Source: Deltaproteobacteria bacterium (GTDB taxonomy: Bacteria; Myxococcota; UBA796; SXON01). From it: 50,070 bases of DNA. The notes under the pieces were generated by a model. The model had not been told where the DNA came from, did not search any database, and worked only from the letters and a program-made list of their open reading frames with translations. Position numbers and translations under genes: made by a program. Each line of letters begins with the position of its first letter. Within the stretch, counting starts at the first letter, position 1. Positions 9,024 to 16,653 of the stretch are shown here, piece after piece. Where the stretch lies: assembly GCA_947483545.1 (NCBI GenBank), contig CANKNP010000001.1:1-50070 (forward strand). Reading direction: 5' to 3'.

Positions 9024-10808
9024 ATGGGCGGCATCGCCGGCCTCTTTCACGCTGGCAGCGCCGGTCTCCAGCCCGAACAGGCCGAACGGGACGCGCTCTT
9101 CCAGGGCTCCAGCTTCACCGGCGATGGCGCCGCGCTGGTGTGTCAGGCCCGTTCGACCATCGCCCGGAGTGACCGCCTCACGGTGCTGGTCGCTGGGCAT
9201 TTTGACCGCGCGCCGGTCACCGGCCAGTCTGCCTCCGAGGTGCTGCTCGACTACTGGGATCGGCTCGGCATCGACGCGCTCGGGCACTTCGAGGGTGCGT
9301 TCGTCGCCGCCGTGCTGGACCGAACGGCCCGGGACGGTCCAACCTTGCACCTGCTCCGCGACGCATTTGGCATTCGGCGCTTGTATTGGGCGCAGAAAGG
9401 AGGGCGCTTCGCGTTTGCGAGTGCCGTCCGCCCGCTCCTCGACCTGCCTTGGGTCAGCCGTGAGCTCGCCCGCGAGCACCTCGCCGAGTACCTGTCGTTT
9501 CGTTACACACATGCACCACGCACGTTGCTCCGGGATCTTTCGCTCCTGCCAGCCGGCCACCGATTGATTCACAACGCATCCGGTACGCGCGTCGAGCCCT
9601 GGTTCAAGCTTCGGTACAGCCCGCCGTTCGCGCCGCTGCCTCCGGACCCGCCCACGCTCAAAGAGCTGGAGCAACGCCTCAACCGCGCGGTTGCCTCGCG
9701 GTCGTCCGGCAAGGAGCGCGTCGGCGTGTTCTTGTCCGGCGGGCTCGACTCCAGCGCGATCGCGCTCTACGCCTCTCGCCTCGGGCCGGTACACACGTTC
9801 ACCGTCGGCATGCAGGACAGCGAGGGCGATGAGACCCCCTACGCCGGGCGCGTTGCGAACCTGCTTCAGACCCGCCACGAGGTGCTCCGCGTCACAGCGA
9901 TCGACTTCCGCGACGCGCTCGACGTCGTCATCGGGCGCAGCGACCAGCCGCCCCCCGATCCCGCGGCCATGCCCCAATACCTGCTGGCGCGGGCCGCCCG
10001 ACCGCACGTCGACGTCATCCTCTCCGGCGACGGCGGGGACGAGGTCTTCGGCGGGCGGATGGTCGGCGTCCTCGCCCGGGAGATGCGCATCTCCGCGTTG
10101 CTCTCGCGCCTCCCAGGCCGCTCGCTGCTCGCGCGGGCGATGCGCTCCCGCCCCGAGCTGGGCGAGCCATCTGCCCCCTTCGGCTTGACACGCCTCATCG
10201 GCGGGGTCCACGCGTTCAACCGCGGGTCCCGGGCCGCTCTCCTCCGCGAGCCAGGTTGGGTCCGCGAAGGGGTCCGCCGACTGGCGTTGGAGCCGCTCTA
10301 CCGCGAGGTGACCAGCGACCCCATCAACGAGATCCTGCACGTCTACCTGCGGGGCCGGATGGCGGAAGACGCGCTCCCTCGGGCCGGCGCCGCAGCCTCC
10401 CTGGCCGGGATCGGCCTGCGCGAGCCGCTGCTGGATCGAGATCTCGTCAGCTTCCTCGCGGCGATTCCAGGCCAATGGAAGGTCCGTACCCACGTGGGCG
10501 GGGCGGTGACCAAGTGGCCGCTCCGCGAGCTGCTCCGGCCGATCCTGGGCCGCCAACTTGTGCAGCGGCCCAAGCGCGTGCTGCCGGGACCCTGGCGGAG
10601 ATGGCTCACCGATGGCCAGCCGTTCATCGCGGAGCGCATCGCGGCGTTGCGAGAGGATCGGTATCGGTTGTTCCTCCCCGGCGCGATCGACACGCTCTTG
10701 CAGAGCCTCGACCACGGCGCCAACCGAGACGACCAACGGGGGGCCGAGGGCCAACTCTGGACGTTGTTACTGTTGGATGCGTGGATGCGGGATTTACGGT
10801 TGGTCTGA
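9024..10808 (+). CDS. Asparagine-synthetase-like protein lacking the glutaminase cysteine
   Basis: 594 residues from ATG 9024, which has GGAG at 9012-9015. The N-terminal half has the class II glutamine amidotransferase fold (ALGHFEGAFVAAVLD; LRDAFGIRRLYW near residue 115). The C-terminal half has the synthetase ATP-pyrophosphatase loop SGGLDSS at residues 238-244 and SGDGGDEVFGG at 334-344. Functional glutamine-dependent AsnB begins Met-Cys-Gly-Ile; here it reads Met-Gly-Gly-Ile, so the nucleophile is missing. Glutamine hydrolysis is therefore unlikely. The enzyme may use ammonia or another amine, or form an amide bond as in beta-lactam synthetase or lasso peptide cyclases. It is followed 27 bases later by a GNAT gene. 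Confidence 0.9.
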   Translation: MGGIAGLFHAGSAGLQPEQAERDALFQGSSFTGDGAALVCQARSTIARSDRLTVLVAGHFDRAPVTGQSASEVLLDYWDRLGIDALGHFEGAFVAAVLDRTARDGPTLHLLRDAFGIRRLYWAQKGGRFAFASAVRPLLDLPWVSRELAREHLAEYLSFRYTHAPRTLLRDLSLLPAGHRLIHNASGTRVEPWFKLRYSPPFAPLPPDPPTLKELEQRLNRAVASRSSGKERVGVFLSGGLDSSAIALYASRLGPVHTFTVGMQDSEGDETPYAGRVANLLQTRHEVLRVTAIDFRDALDVVIGRSDQPPPDPAAMPQYLLARAARPHVDVILSGDGGDEVFGGRMVGVLAREMRISALLSRLPGRSLLARAMRSRPELGEPSAPFGLTRLIGGVHAFNRGSRAALLREPGWVREGVRRLALEPLYREVTSDPINEILHVYLRGRMAEDALPRAGAAASLAGIGLREPLLDRDLVSFLAAIPGQWKVRTHVGGAVTKWPLRELLRPILGRQLVQRPKRVLPGPWRRWLTDGQPFIAERIAALREDRYRLFLPGAIDTLLQSLDHGANRDDQRGAEGQLWTLLLLDAWMRDLRLV

Positions 10809-10835
10809 CGGCCTGGGCCCGATACCTTCCGACGG

Positions 10836-11456
10836 ATGACCACCCGAAAGCCGTCCGCCGCCTCGACGCCCGCTGCACCTTTCGAGGTGCGCGTCCGTCG
10901 CATTCACCAGGAGGACCTCTCCCGCGCTTGGGAGTTTCTGAAGCTGGTATTCCGCGGCGTGAATCGCCAGACCGTCGAATACCAACGCCCCCGCTCGAAG
11001 AAGCGGTTCGTGGAGGTCTTCGAAGAGGAGGGCATCGAGCAGCTGCTTTTTGAGGTGACCAAGGACGACGGGGACCACATCGTTGGCTACGCCGAGTGCG
11101 CCTACGAGATCTCGGGGTCCGACAACTGGATGAACGAGCGCTATTTCAACAATCGGGACATGCGGCCGCTGTTCGTCGAGGAGCTGGCGGTCCACCCGGG
11201 GTACCAGGGCCAGGGCGTGGGCCGCTTTGTGCTCGAACAGATTGAGCATCTGGCGCGCCTGCGGGGGTGTACGCACCTGGTGCTGGAGGTCGCGGAGAAC
11301 AACGACAACGCGCTCAAATTCTACCATGGGCGCAGCTTCTACAAGTTGGACGCGGCGATTTTCATGGCGAAGAAGCTGGAGGTCGCCGCGGACCTGTTGC
11401 CACCGCGGCAGTTGCACCGGCCGAAGCCGGTCGTGGTCAAGGCGTCAAAGCGGTAA
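10836..11456 (+). CDS. GNAT family N-acetyltransferase
   Basis: 206 residues. The acetyl-CoA pyrophosphate-binding motif is VEELAVHPGYQGQGVGRFVL, preceded by the beta4 strand and followed by the NDNALKFYHGRSFYK segment (motif B) typical of Gcn5-related acetyltransferases. The N-terminal 15 residues are Ser/Ala/Pro-rich and probably disordered. The substrate is unknown. It sits 27 bases after the Cys-less asparagine-synthetase-like gene and is probably in its operon, so the two may act on the same small molecule or peptide. Its 3' end overlaps the convergent glycosyltransferase gene by 12 bases. Confidence 0.88.
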   Translation: MTTRKPSAASTPAAPFEVRVRRIHQEDLSRAWEFLKLVFRGVNRQTVEYQRPRSKKRFVEVFEEEGIEQLLFEVTKDDGDHIVGYAECAYEISGSDNWMNERYFNNRDMRPLFVEELAVHPGYQGQGVGRFVLEQIEHLARLRGCTHLVLEVAENNDNALKFYHGRSFYKLDAAIFMAKKLEVAADLLPPRQLHRPKPVVVKASKR

Positions 11457-12530
11457 TCCGCCATAAACCTGCAGATGCCCCCGCACCGCACGCTCCCACC
11501 CGAAGTGCTCCAACACCCGCGCGCGCCCCGCCCCCCCGTCGCTCCCGTTCGCCTCTAGCGCCCGGAGCGCCTCGACCCAGGCGCCCACGTCCCCGGCGAC
11601 GATGGTGCCGGTGTCCCCGAGGGCCTCCCGCACCGGCGCGATCCCGCTGGCCAGCACCGGGAGCCCCGCCGCCATGGCCTCCAGCAACGCGAGCGGCATC
11701 CCCTCCGTGCGGCTGGGCAGGACAAAACTCCTGGCGTTCGTCAATAACATTCTCTTCTCGGCGTCCAGCCGGCTGCCCGTGAAGATCACGTTCGGCGGGG
11801 CCGCCGCCCGCAGCCGGGACACCCATGCGTCCGTGTGGGACGCGGCGCCGGTGAGGACGATCGGATCGCCCCGGTGGTGCCGGGCCGCCGCGACCAGCAG
11901 GTCCAGGCCCTTCTCCGGCACCAAGCGCCCGAGGAACAGGTGGTAGCGGCCGGGCTGAAGCATGGGGAACACGCCCGCATCCCAGGCGACGGCTCGGTGC
12001 TCGGCGACGCCGTTCGGAATGTGGGCGATCTTGCCGCCGAAGCGCGACCCCCATTCGGCGAGCCCTTTGGACACGGCGATGACCGCGTGCGCGGCGCGAC
12101 CGCCGACCTCAGCACCCATCCGGAGCGCCGCGCGTGCGAGGGCGCCCCATTTTTCTCGCTGCCAGTCCTCGCCATGCAGCGTCACGACCACCCTGCGGCC
12201 GAGCAATCTCGGGATCGGCGCGAGGAGCGCGGGCCCACAGGCGTGGAGGTGCACGATGTCATGCGCCAGCGCCGCCCGCGAGGCGCACAAGAGCGTGTGG
12301 ACAATCGCCTCGGTGCTCCGGCCGTAGGCCGTGTCCACATCGACAAGGCGGACACCCTCGCGCACGCTGTTCCCGTGCGGGTTGTAGCGCGTGCGGCAAT
12401 ACACGGTGACCTGGTGCCCGGCCTGGACCAGCCGGGGAGCGAGCGCCGCTACAGCCGCCTCGACGCCGCCCTCGACCCCCCAGGGCGCACGCAAGCCCAC
12501 CATCGCGATGCGAAGCGGCCTCTCGATCAA
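11445..12530 (-). CDS. Glycosyltransferase family 4 (GT-B fold)
   Basis: 361 residues. The N-terminal Rossmann domain starts RIAMVGLRAPWGVEGGVE, with the G-G loop of GT4 enzymes. The C-terminal domain carries YHLFLGRLVPEKGLDLLV and the EX7E retaining signature EGMPLALLEAMAAG, which contacts the nucleotide sugar. It is cytoplasmic or membrane-peripheral and probably transfers a sugar during glycan assembly. The neighbouring GT2, GT87-like and nucleotidyltransferase-like genes fit an exopolysaccharide or surface-glycan locus. Donor and acceptor are not predictable. Its 3' end overlaps the convergent GNAT gene. Confidence 0.92.
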   Translation of the reverse strand: MIERPLRIAMVGLRAPWGVEGGVEAAVAALAPRLVQAGHQVTVYCRTRYNPHGNSVREGVRLVDVDTAYGRSTEAIVHTLLCASRAALAHDIVHLHACGPALLAPIPRLLGRRVVVTLHGEDWQREKWGALARAALRMGAEVGGRAAHAVIAVSKGLAEWGSRFGGKIAHIPNGVAEHRAVAWDAGVFPMLQPGRYHLFLGRLVPEKGLDLLVAAARHHRGDPIVLTGAASHTDAWVSRLRAAAPPNVIFTGSRLDAEKRMLLTNARSFVLPSRTEGMPLALLEAMAAGLPVLASGIAPVREALGDTGTIVAGDVGAWVEALRALEANGSDGGAGRARVLEHFGWERAVRGHLQVYGGLPL

Positions 12531-12746
12531 TAGTGTCCCTGCCGAGAAGTTTCTCGCCAGTACAGGCTTCCATACCCGCCCTGCTTTGTGGGGGGCAAGC
12601 CCCCCACGCCCCCCGCGAGCCGAGATGCGCTCGAGTACGAGCGCGTGGCCGCTTTCGTCGGGAGTACCCTCCGAAACCGGCCCTCGGCTCGGGTGCGTTT
12701 CGGCGCCGGTTGGGGTGGCGAGAAGCTTCGGCGTGTGAGCACTCTA
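12531..12746. repeat. Intergenic element with imperfect inverted terminal repeats (MITE-like)
   Basis: This 216-base stretch between the GT4 and nucleotidyltransferase-like genes holds no credible gene. Its left end (12531-12558) begins TAGTGTC and contains GAAGTTTCTCGCC. Its right end, read on the minus strand from 12746, begins TAGAGTGCTC and contains GAAGCTTCTCGCC, so the ends are related and inverted. Inside, at 12588-12607, is a perfect 9-base-arm hairpin, GTGGGGGGC-AA-GCCCCCCAC, without a T tract. A third copy of the end sequence is at 40931-40957. The right end includes the stop codon of the nucleotidyltransferase-like gene. Calling it mobile is inference; no target-site duplication was established. 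Confidence 0.4.
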
Positions 12747-13634
12747 AGCCGCCCCCACCGGGTCCTGCAGCGGGTCCACGCCTGCGTCGATGCACCGCTG
12801 CCGGTATTCGTTGACGACGAAGCCGCGAAAGTCGTGGAGGTGGTTGGTGGCCCTGGCGCCGGACCGCTTGAAGCGGCGGGCGCGCACGTCGTCGTCGAGC
12901 CAGTGGTACTTCTGGTCCCAGAGTCGGTCCCAACGCGCCTGTAGCGGGGCGTCCCAACGGCGCGCGAGGGGCACCAGCAGAGAAGGGGTCGTGCTGGTGG
13001 CAGGCACCGACTCCGCCCTGGAGGCCGCCCATTCAAGGCCTGGAACCCACCGTTGCGCCCAGGGGTTGGCCCGCACGAAGTCGGCGCAGATCGGCCCGGC
13101 GAGCGGCACGGCCGTCGCCAGCTCAAAGGCGGTGAACACGTCCTGGTCGTCCAGCGCCAAACTGTCGGTGCCAAGCAGGTAGTTGGTGCAGAACAGACGA
13201 CGCAGGCCGCTCGGCAGGCCCCGCCGGAACACCTGCAGCGCCGACTTTGCGGTCCACACGCAGCCGGGCTCGATGAGCAGCAGGAAGTCGGCGTCCCCGC
13301 CAGGCTCAGCGCTCTGCTTCGCGAGGCCGCCGGTCAACATCACGCCGCGAACGAACGGCATTCGCGCAAGCAGCCTCGCGGCGGCCATCGCGGACGGCCA
13401 CAGGCGCTCCGCGTGGACGGCCCGGTCGCGGCGGCGCTCCAGGTTGGCGCTGCGGCCGGGCCGGAACAAGAAGCCATCGGCGCTCGCGATCACGCCGCGC
13501 TGCTCTCCCTCAGCGACGGCGGCCCCGATGTCCCCGCCGCACATCCAGGCGGCCTCGGAGACCCGAACGGGGTGGCGGAAGACGTCGAAATACAACACCA
13601 CACGCGCGAGCGCGGCGAGATCTACGTCCTGCAT
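12744..13634 (-). CDS. Nucleotidyltransferase-like protein with N-terminal winged-helix-like region
   Basis: 296 residues from ATG 13634; ATG 13667 (eleven residues longer) is equally possible. Neither has a clear Shine-Dalgarno. Residues 1-60 (LARVVLYFDVFRHPVRVSEA) resemble a small winged helix. Residues 100-120 (TGGLAKQSAEPGGDADFLLL) resemble the hG[GS]..DxD active-site strand of polymerase-beta-type nucleotidyltransferases, with acidic pair Asp114 and Asp116. The C-terminal half is helical and unrecognised. It is divergent from the GT2 gene with a gap of about 50 bases. In this glycan context it might activate or modify a glycan precursor, but that is a guess. Confidence 0.65.
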   Translation of the reverse strand: MQDVDLAALARVVLYFDVFRHPVRVSEAAWMCGGDIGAAVAEGEQRGVIASADGFLFRPGRSANLERRRDRAVHAERLWPSAMAAARLLARMPFVRGVMLTGGLAKQSAEPGGDADFLLLIEPGCVWTAKSALQVFRRGLPSGLRRLFCTNYLLGTDSLALDDQDVFTAFELATAVPLAGPICADFVRANPWAQRWVPGLEWAASRAESVPATSTTPSLLVPLARRWDAPLQARWDRLWDQKYHWLDDDVRARRFKRSGARATNHLHDFRGFVVNEYRQRCIDAGVDPLQDPVGAA

Positions 13635-13684
13635 GGGGTCCGAATGTGGCAGATCGACGCTGAACATGTGAAGGGGCGGCTCGC

Positions 13685-15127
13685 ATGACCGAGGTGGTCT
13701 ATCGCTGCTATCTCGCCGTGGTCGCGGTCCTCGCGATCCACGGGCTGCACCGTCTTGTCCTGCTCTGGGCATTCCGGCGGAGGCGGCCTGACCCCGCGCC
13801 CCCGGCCCTCGTCACGCTCCCGTTTGTGACCGTGCAACTCCCGGTCTACAACGAGCGAGACGTGGTGTGCAGGCTCATCGATGCGGTCAGCGCGCTCGAT
13901 TGGCCGACCGACCGGTTCGAGATCCAGCTGCTGGACGATTCCTCGGACGACACGGCGCAGGCTGCGGCCCCCGCGATCGATCGGGCCCGGGCGCGCGGGC
14001 TCCACGCCGTGGCGCTGCGGAGAAACGACCGCGAAGGCTTCAAGGCTGGCGCGCTCGCCTACGGCATGCAACGCGCCCGGGGCCAGTACATCGCGATCTT
14101 TGACGCGGACTTTTTGCCCTCGCCCGGCTTCCTGCGACAGACGATCCCGCACCTTGTCGGGGGAAAGAGCATGGTGCAGGTGCGCTGGGGTCATCTGAAC
14201 CGCGACGCGAACGCGTTGACGCGAACGCAGGCGGCCCTGCTGGACGGGCACTTCGTCGTCGAGCAGCCTGCGAGGCAGTCGGTAGGCGCTTGGTTCAACT
14301 TCAACGGCACGGCAGGCGTCTGGAACCGGAGCGCGATCGAGGCCGCCGGCGGCTGGCAGCACGACACGCTCACCGAGGACCTCGACTTGTCCTACCGAGC
14401 GCTGCTGGGAGGCGCTGCGTTCCTCTACCTGGAGGGCGACGCGGTGCCGGCGGAGGTTCCCGACAACCTGCCGGCGTTCCTCGCCCAGCAGCGCCGGTGG
14501 GCCCGCGGCAGCATCCAGACCGCCCGCAAGCTGCTCCCACGCATCCTCCGAAGCGCACATCCGCTCCGCGTGAAGGCCGAGGCGACAGCGCACCTCGGCG
14601 CAAACCTGGCATGGCCGTTGTGCGTGCTTGTCGGGATCTTGCTCCCTTTGGTGGTGCTCACCCGCGGCAGCGCTTCTCTCGGCTACGTGTGGCTCGACCT
14701 GCCGATCGTCGGATTTTCGCTGTTGTGCAACGCCGCGTTCTACCGTGCGGGGGGGGCCCGGTGGCGGGACCTGCCGCAGGTCCTCGCGCTCGGCATCGGC
14801 ATGGCGCCCTCCCAGGCGGCGGCCACCTTCGAGGGCCTGTTCGCGGGCACGGGGGAGTTCGTGCGGACGCCGAAGAACGGCGGAGGCGCCGGCAGCTACC
14901 GCGTGAGCCTCTCTCGGGTGCCCGTGGAGCCCGTACTGTCCGCGTTGAACCTCGGGGTCGCCGCGTGGGCGCTGACCGCCGGCCACTTCGACACCGTGCC
15001 CTTCCTTCTGCTCTTCGGGCTCGGCTACGGCTGGGTCGGCGTGGAGAAACTACGCCACCCCCAGGGCGATCGGGCGCCGGCCGGAGCCCTACGCCCCGAC
15101 ATCGATGAAGCCTTGGCAGGCAAATAA
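13685..15127 (+). CDS. Membrane glycosyltransferase family 2 (cellulose-synthase-like)
   Basis: 480 residues. One N-terminal membrane helix precedes a GT-A domain with all the processive-synthase landmarks: PVYNERDVV, LLDDSSDD (first Asp), IFDADFLPSPGF (DxD), TEDLDLSYRAL (catalytic Asp) and QQRRWARGS (the Q-x-x-R-W product-binding motif). Several membrane segments follow (from about residue 290). Such enzymes polymerise beta-linked polysaccharide (cellulose, mannan, hyaluronan types) and export it across the inner membrane. The length and layout resemble plant CslA/bacterial GT2 synthases lacking a PilZ domain. The stop overlaps the next start by one base (TAATG), so the GT87-like gene is co-translated. 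Confidence 0.93.
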   Translation: MTEVVYRCYLAVVAVLAIHGLHRLVLLWAFRRRRPDPAPPALVTLPFVTVQLPVYNERDVVCRLIDAVSALDWPTDRFEIQLLDDSSDDTAQAAAPAIDRARARGLHAVALRRNDREGFKAGALAYGMQRARGQYIAIFDADFLPSPGFLRQTIPHLVGGKSMVQVRWGHLNRDANALTRTQAALLDGHFVVEQPARQSVGAWFNFNGTAGVWNRSAIEAAGGWQHDTLTEDLDLSYRALLGGAAFLYLEGDAVPAEVPDNLPAFLAQQRRWARGSIQTARKLLPRILRSAHPLRVKAEATAHLGANLAWPLCVLVGILLPLVVLTRGSASLGYVWLDLPIVGFSLLCNAAFYRAGGARWRDLPQVLALGIGMAPSQAAATFEGLFAGTGEFVRTPKNGGGAGSYRVSLSRVPVEPVLSALNLGVAAWALTAGHFDTVPFLLLFGLGYGWVGVEKLRHPQGDRAPAGALRPDIDEALAGK

Positions 15128-16653
15128 TGGACGTCACCCGCACGGTCAGTGAAGGCATCAAGATCTGGCTCTGCGGGGGCGCGGTGCTGCTCGCGCTCGC
15201 CTGGCAGTTTCTCCCGCGCGCCGCCGCCCGGGGCCTGCTCGCGACGCTGCTTGTCATCAGCTTTGCGAACTACGCTCGATGGGGGCCGAAACTATTCGTA
15301 GACAAGGTCGATACCTACGACCTCATCCATTATTACCTGAACGCAAAGTACTTCGACGAGCTGGGCTACTACGACCTCTACCCGGCCTGCATCCTGGCGG
15401 ATCACGAAGCGGGCGGTCCGTTCTTCGATGAAGGCACGAAGTTCCTGCACCAGACCGACGCCGGCCATGAGATGCGGCCGATCTCGGTCGCCATCGATCG
15501 CGGAAAAAAGGTCCGCAAGGAAGAATTTACCCCGGAGCGATGGGCGCAGTTCTCGCACGACTTCTTGTTCTTGCAGCGCGAGGTGGACGGCATGAACGAC
15601 CAGCTCTGGCGCCAGTTGATCCAGGATCACGGCTTCAACGGCACCGTGGTCTGGACGATGCAGGCCGCGCCATTCACCTTGCTGGACGTCGAGTACATCA
15701 AGACCCTCGGGTACATCGACTGCGTCTTCTTGCTCGCCGCCGTCGCCGCGGTGGCGTGGGCGTGGGATGGTGCGGCCGCCATGTGGTGCGCCCTGTTCAT
15801 CGTGTTGAGCTACTCGGCACGTTGGCCGGCGATCTCCTGGGCTTTCTTCCGGTACGACTACGTCTCGTTGCTCGTGATCGCGATGGCGTGCATCCGGAAG
15901 GGGCGCCCGATCCTCGCGGGTTTTTTGACCGGCTGGGCTGCGACCCTGCGGCTCTTTCCTGCGCTCTGGCTCTACGGCCCCGGGTTGAAGGGGATGTGGG
16001 GCTTGACCCGGAAGAAGGTCCACAAGCCGCTGCTCAGGCTGGCGCTGGGATTTGGCCTCGGCGTCTTCGCCTGGCAGGGCGCCGCCACGGCGATCTACGG
16101 CATCGAGACCGTCCGGGTCCATTTTGAGAACATGTCCGACCACAACCAGTCGGAGAACCTGTCCTCTCGCCGGATCGGCTTCGCGCTGGCGCTGCCGTTC
16201 CGGGGCGATCTCCTGCCGAAGGCGATCCCCAAGGAGACGAAGCTTGTCATCGAAGCGCAGAAGCCGCTCCGGTTCGGCATCGCGGCGGTGATCCTGCTCG
16301 CGCTCTCGTGGGGTCTTCGGAACCGGCGCGACGAAGAGACCTTTGCTTACGGCTTTCTCCCGTTCTTTTTCCTGACCACCGCGAGCTACTACTACTACGT
16401 CGTACGCTGGACGCTGTGGGTCTTGCACGCAGGCGCGCTCTGTAAGCCCGAAGCGGGGGAGTCGCGCGCGCGGCACGCCGTTGGCCTCGGGATGCTGGCC
16501 GGGATGGAGCTGTTCTCGAACTGGTCCGAGGTCTACCATCCGGACCACCGGGTGTTCCTGATCGGCTGGCTCGCCTGGCAGATCGCGGCGTATGCCGTGG
16601 TGATGGCGGTGTGGGTCGGGGTCGAGTCGCACCGAACGACTGCGGAAAAATAG
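15127..16653 (+). CDS. Polytopic membrane protein, GT87/GT39-like (putative lipid-linked-sugar glycosyltransferase)
   Basis: 508 residues with about ten predicted membrane helices. The first periplasmic loop is long and contains DTYDLIHYYLNAKYFDELGY, the acidic start of the loop seen in many GT-C glycosyltransferases (D-x-x-x-Y-x-N-x-K-Y-x-x-E). A WAFFRYDYVSLLVIA stretch followed by LTGWAATLRLFP resembles DUF2029/GT87 proteins such as mycobacterial mannosyltransferases. These use polyprenyl-phosphate sugars on the outer face of the membrane. It is coupled to the GT2 gene by a one-base overlap and to the SNF2 gene by another. Family assignment is by motif only; the sugar is unknown. Confidence 0.7.
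   Translation: MDVTRTVSEGIKIWLCGGAVLLALAWQFLPRAAARGLLATLLVISFANYARWGPKLFVDKVDTYDLIHYYLNAKYFDELGYYDLYPACILADHEAGGPFFDEGTKFLHQTDAGHEMRPISVAIDRGKKVRKEEFTPERWAQFSHDFLFLQREVDGMNDQLWRQLIQDHGFNGTVVWTMQAAPFTLLDVEYIKTLGYIDCVFLLAAVAAVAWAWDGAAAMWCALFIVLSYSARWPAISWAFFRYDYVSLLVIAMACIRKGRPILAGFLTGWAATLRLFPALWLYGPGLKGMWGLTRKKVHKPLLRLALGFGLGVFAWQGAATAIYGIETVRVHFENMSDHNQSENLSSRRIGFALALPFRGDLLPKAIPKETKLVIEAQKPLRFGIAAVILLALSWGLRNRRDEETFAYGFLPFFFLTTASYYYYVVRWTLWVLHAGALCKPEAGESRARHAVGLGMLAGMELFSNWSEVYHPDHRVFLIGWLAWQIAAYAVVMAVWVGVESHRTTAEK

Noticed and set aside
8895..10754. Long open frame upstream of and in frame with pstS on the minus strand (about 620 codons)
   Set aside because: It is antisense to the asparagine-synthetase-like gene, has Arg/Gly/Pro/Gln-biased composition without domain motifs, and pstS has its own start with lipobox at 8894.
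12588..12607. Perfect GC hairpin as a Rho-independent terminator
   Set aside because: No T tract follows on either strand; it is better treated as part of the repeat element.
13622..14986. Minus-strand open frame of 454 codons opposite the GT2 gene
   Set aside because: The plus-strand GT2 gene has complete catalytic motifs and membrane helices; the antisense product is Arg/Gly/Pro-rich without motifs.
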